Source: Nocardia aurantia
GTDB taxonomy: Bacteria > Actinomycetota > Actinomycetes > Mycobacteriales > Mycobacteriaceae
Reading direction: 5' to 3'
DNA length: 64,000 bases
Assembly (NCBI RefSeq): GCF_009604425.1
Contig: NZ_WEGI01000001.1
Span: 62,001 to 126,000, forward strand
Both the position numbers and the translations under genes were made by a program. Shown here piece after piece: positions 63,976 through 64,000 of this stretch (the first letter of the stretch is position 1; each line of letters opens with the position of its first letter). The notes under the pieces were generated by a model. It searched no databases, was not told the origin of the DNA, and saw only the letters and a program-made list of their open reading frames with translations.

Positions 63976-64000
63976 ATGGCCGGTGTGACCGCACCCGACA
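63976..64000 (+). CDS. Start of an unidentified gene, cut off by the window
   Basis: ATG 63976 (MAGVTAPD) or, in the same frame, GTG 63985 opens a frame that runs off the edge. TATTAT at 63972 could be a -10 element, which would favour a leaderless start at the GTG. Too short to identify; the KstR2-like box suggests a HIP-catabolic gene. Confidence 0.4.

Overview
The window is very GC-rich, densely packed actinobacterial DNA. Its gene content and order follow the Mycobacterium tuberculosis Rv3526-Rv3592 neighbourhood, with a second block resembling Rv3162c-Rv3166c. Several features point to a mycolic-acid actinomycete, most likely Nocardia or a close relative: carD, lpqE, mhuD, KstR and KstR2 operators, many GTG starts, and genes joined by ATGA/GTGA overlaps. 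The species call is inference. The homologue names rest on my memory of those families, not on a search.

Layout. 1-8.6 kb holds mixed metabolic genes: a PhyH dioxygenase, an LLM oxidoreductase, a large GH65 lipoprotein, the heme-degrading mhuD with its divergent hydrolase, an acyl-CoA dehydrogenase, an enoyl-CoA hydratase and a small membrane protein. 8.7-18 kb is a conserved housekeeping block: carD-ispD-ispF-cysS-rlmB on the minus strand, then lpqE, radA, a membrane protein, a beta-carbonic anhydrase and mutY. The gene disA, which normally follows radA, is missing. 18.3-21.5 kb is a Zur-box-controlled zinc ABC importer whose ATPase has a long N-terminal extension. 21.6-24.2 kb is a trehalose-phosphatase/GH15 fusion.

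24.4-49.3 kb is the KstR cholesterol regulon, interrupted by a moxR3-type cluster at 33.7-38.1 kb. KstR is divergent from an operon fadE34-fadE28-fadE29-chsH2-chsH1-ltp2, which shortens and removes the sterol side chain. Next come hsd4B and kstD, facing hsaE-hsaG-hsaF, and then kshA plus a zinc-ribbon protein facing hsaA-hsaD-hsaC-hsaB. KstD and KshA open ring B, HsaAB hydroxylates the aromatised ring A, HsaC and HsaD cleave it, and HsaEFG convert the C6 fragment to pyruvate and propionyl-CoA. 49.5-55 kb is accessory: a cupin, a hydrolase/TetR pair, a sirtuin, a DUF427 protein and an MFS/MarR pair. 55.1-55.8 kb is non-coding and carries an array of about 42-bp tandem repeats. 55.8-63 kb is the KstR2 regulon for the remaining C/D rings (HIP): fadD3-fadE31-fadE32-fadE33 facing fadE30 and an SDR (ipdF). 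The window ends with an unrecognised gene and a KstR2-like box at the start of the next gene.

I found no rRNA, tRNA, insertion sequence, phage or CRISPR. The most unusual items are the 42-bp repeat array, the 25-codon membrane micro-ORF enclosed by hairpins, the loss of disA, the metal-binding-like extension on the zinc transporter ATPase, and promoters in which the operator abuts the start codon.
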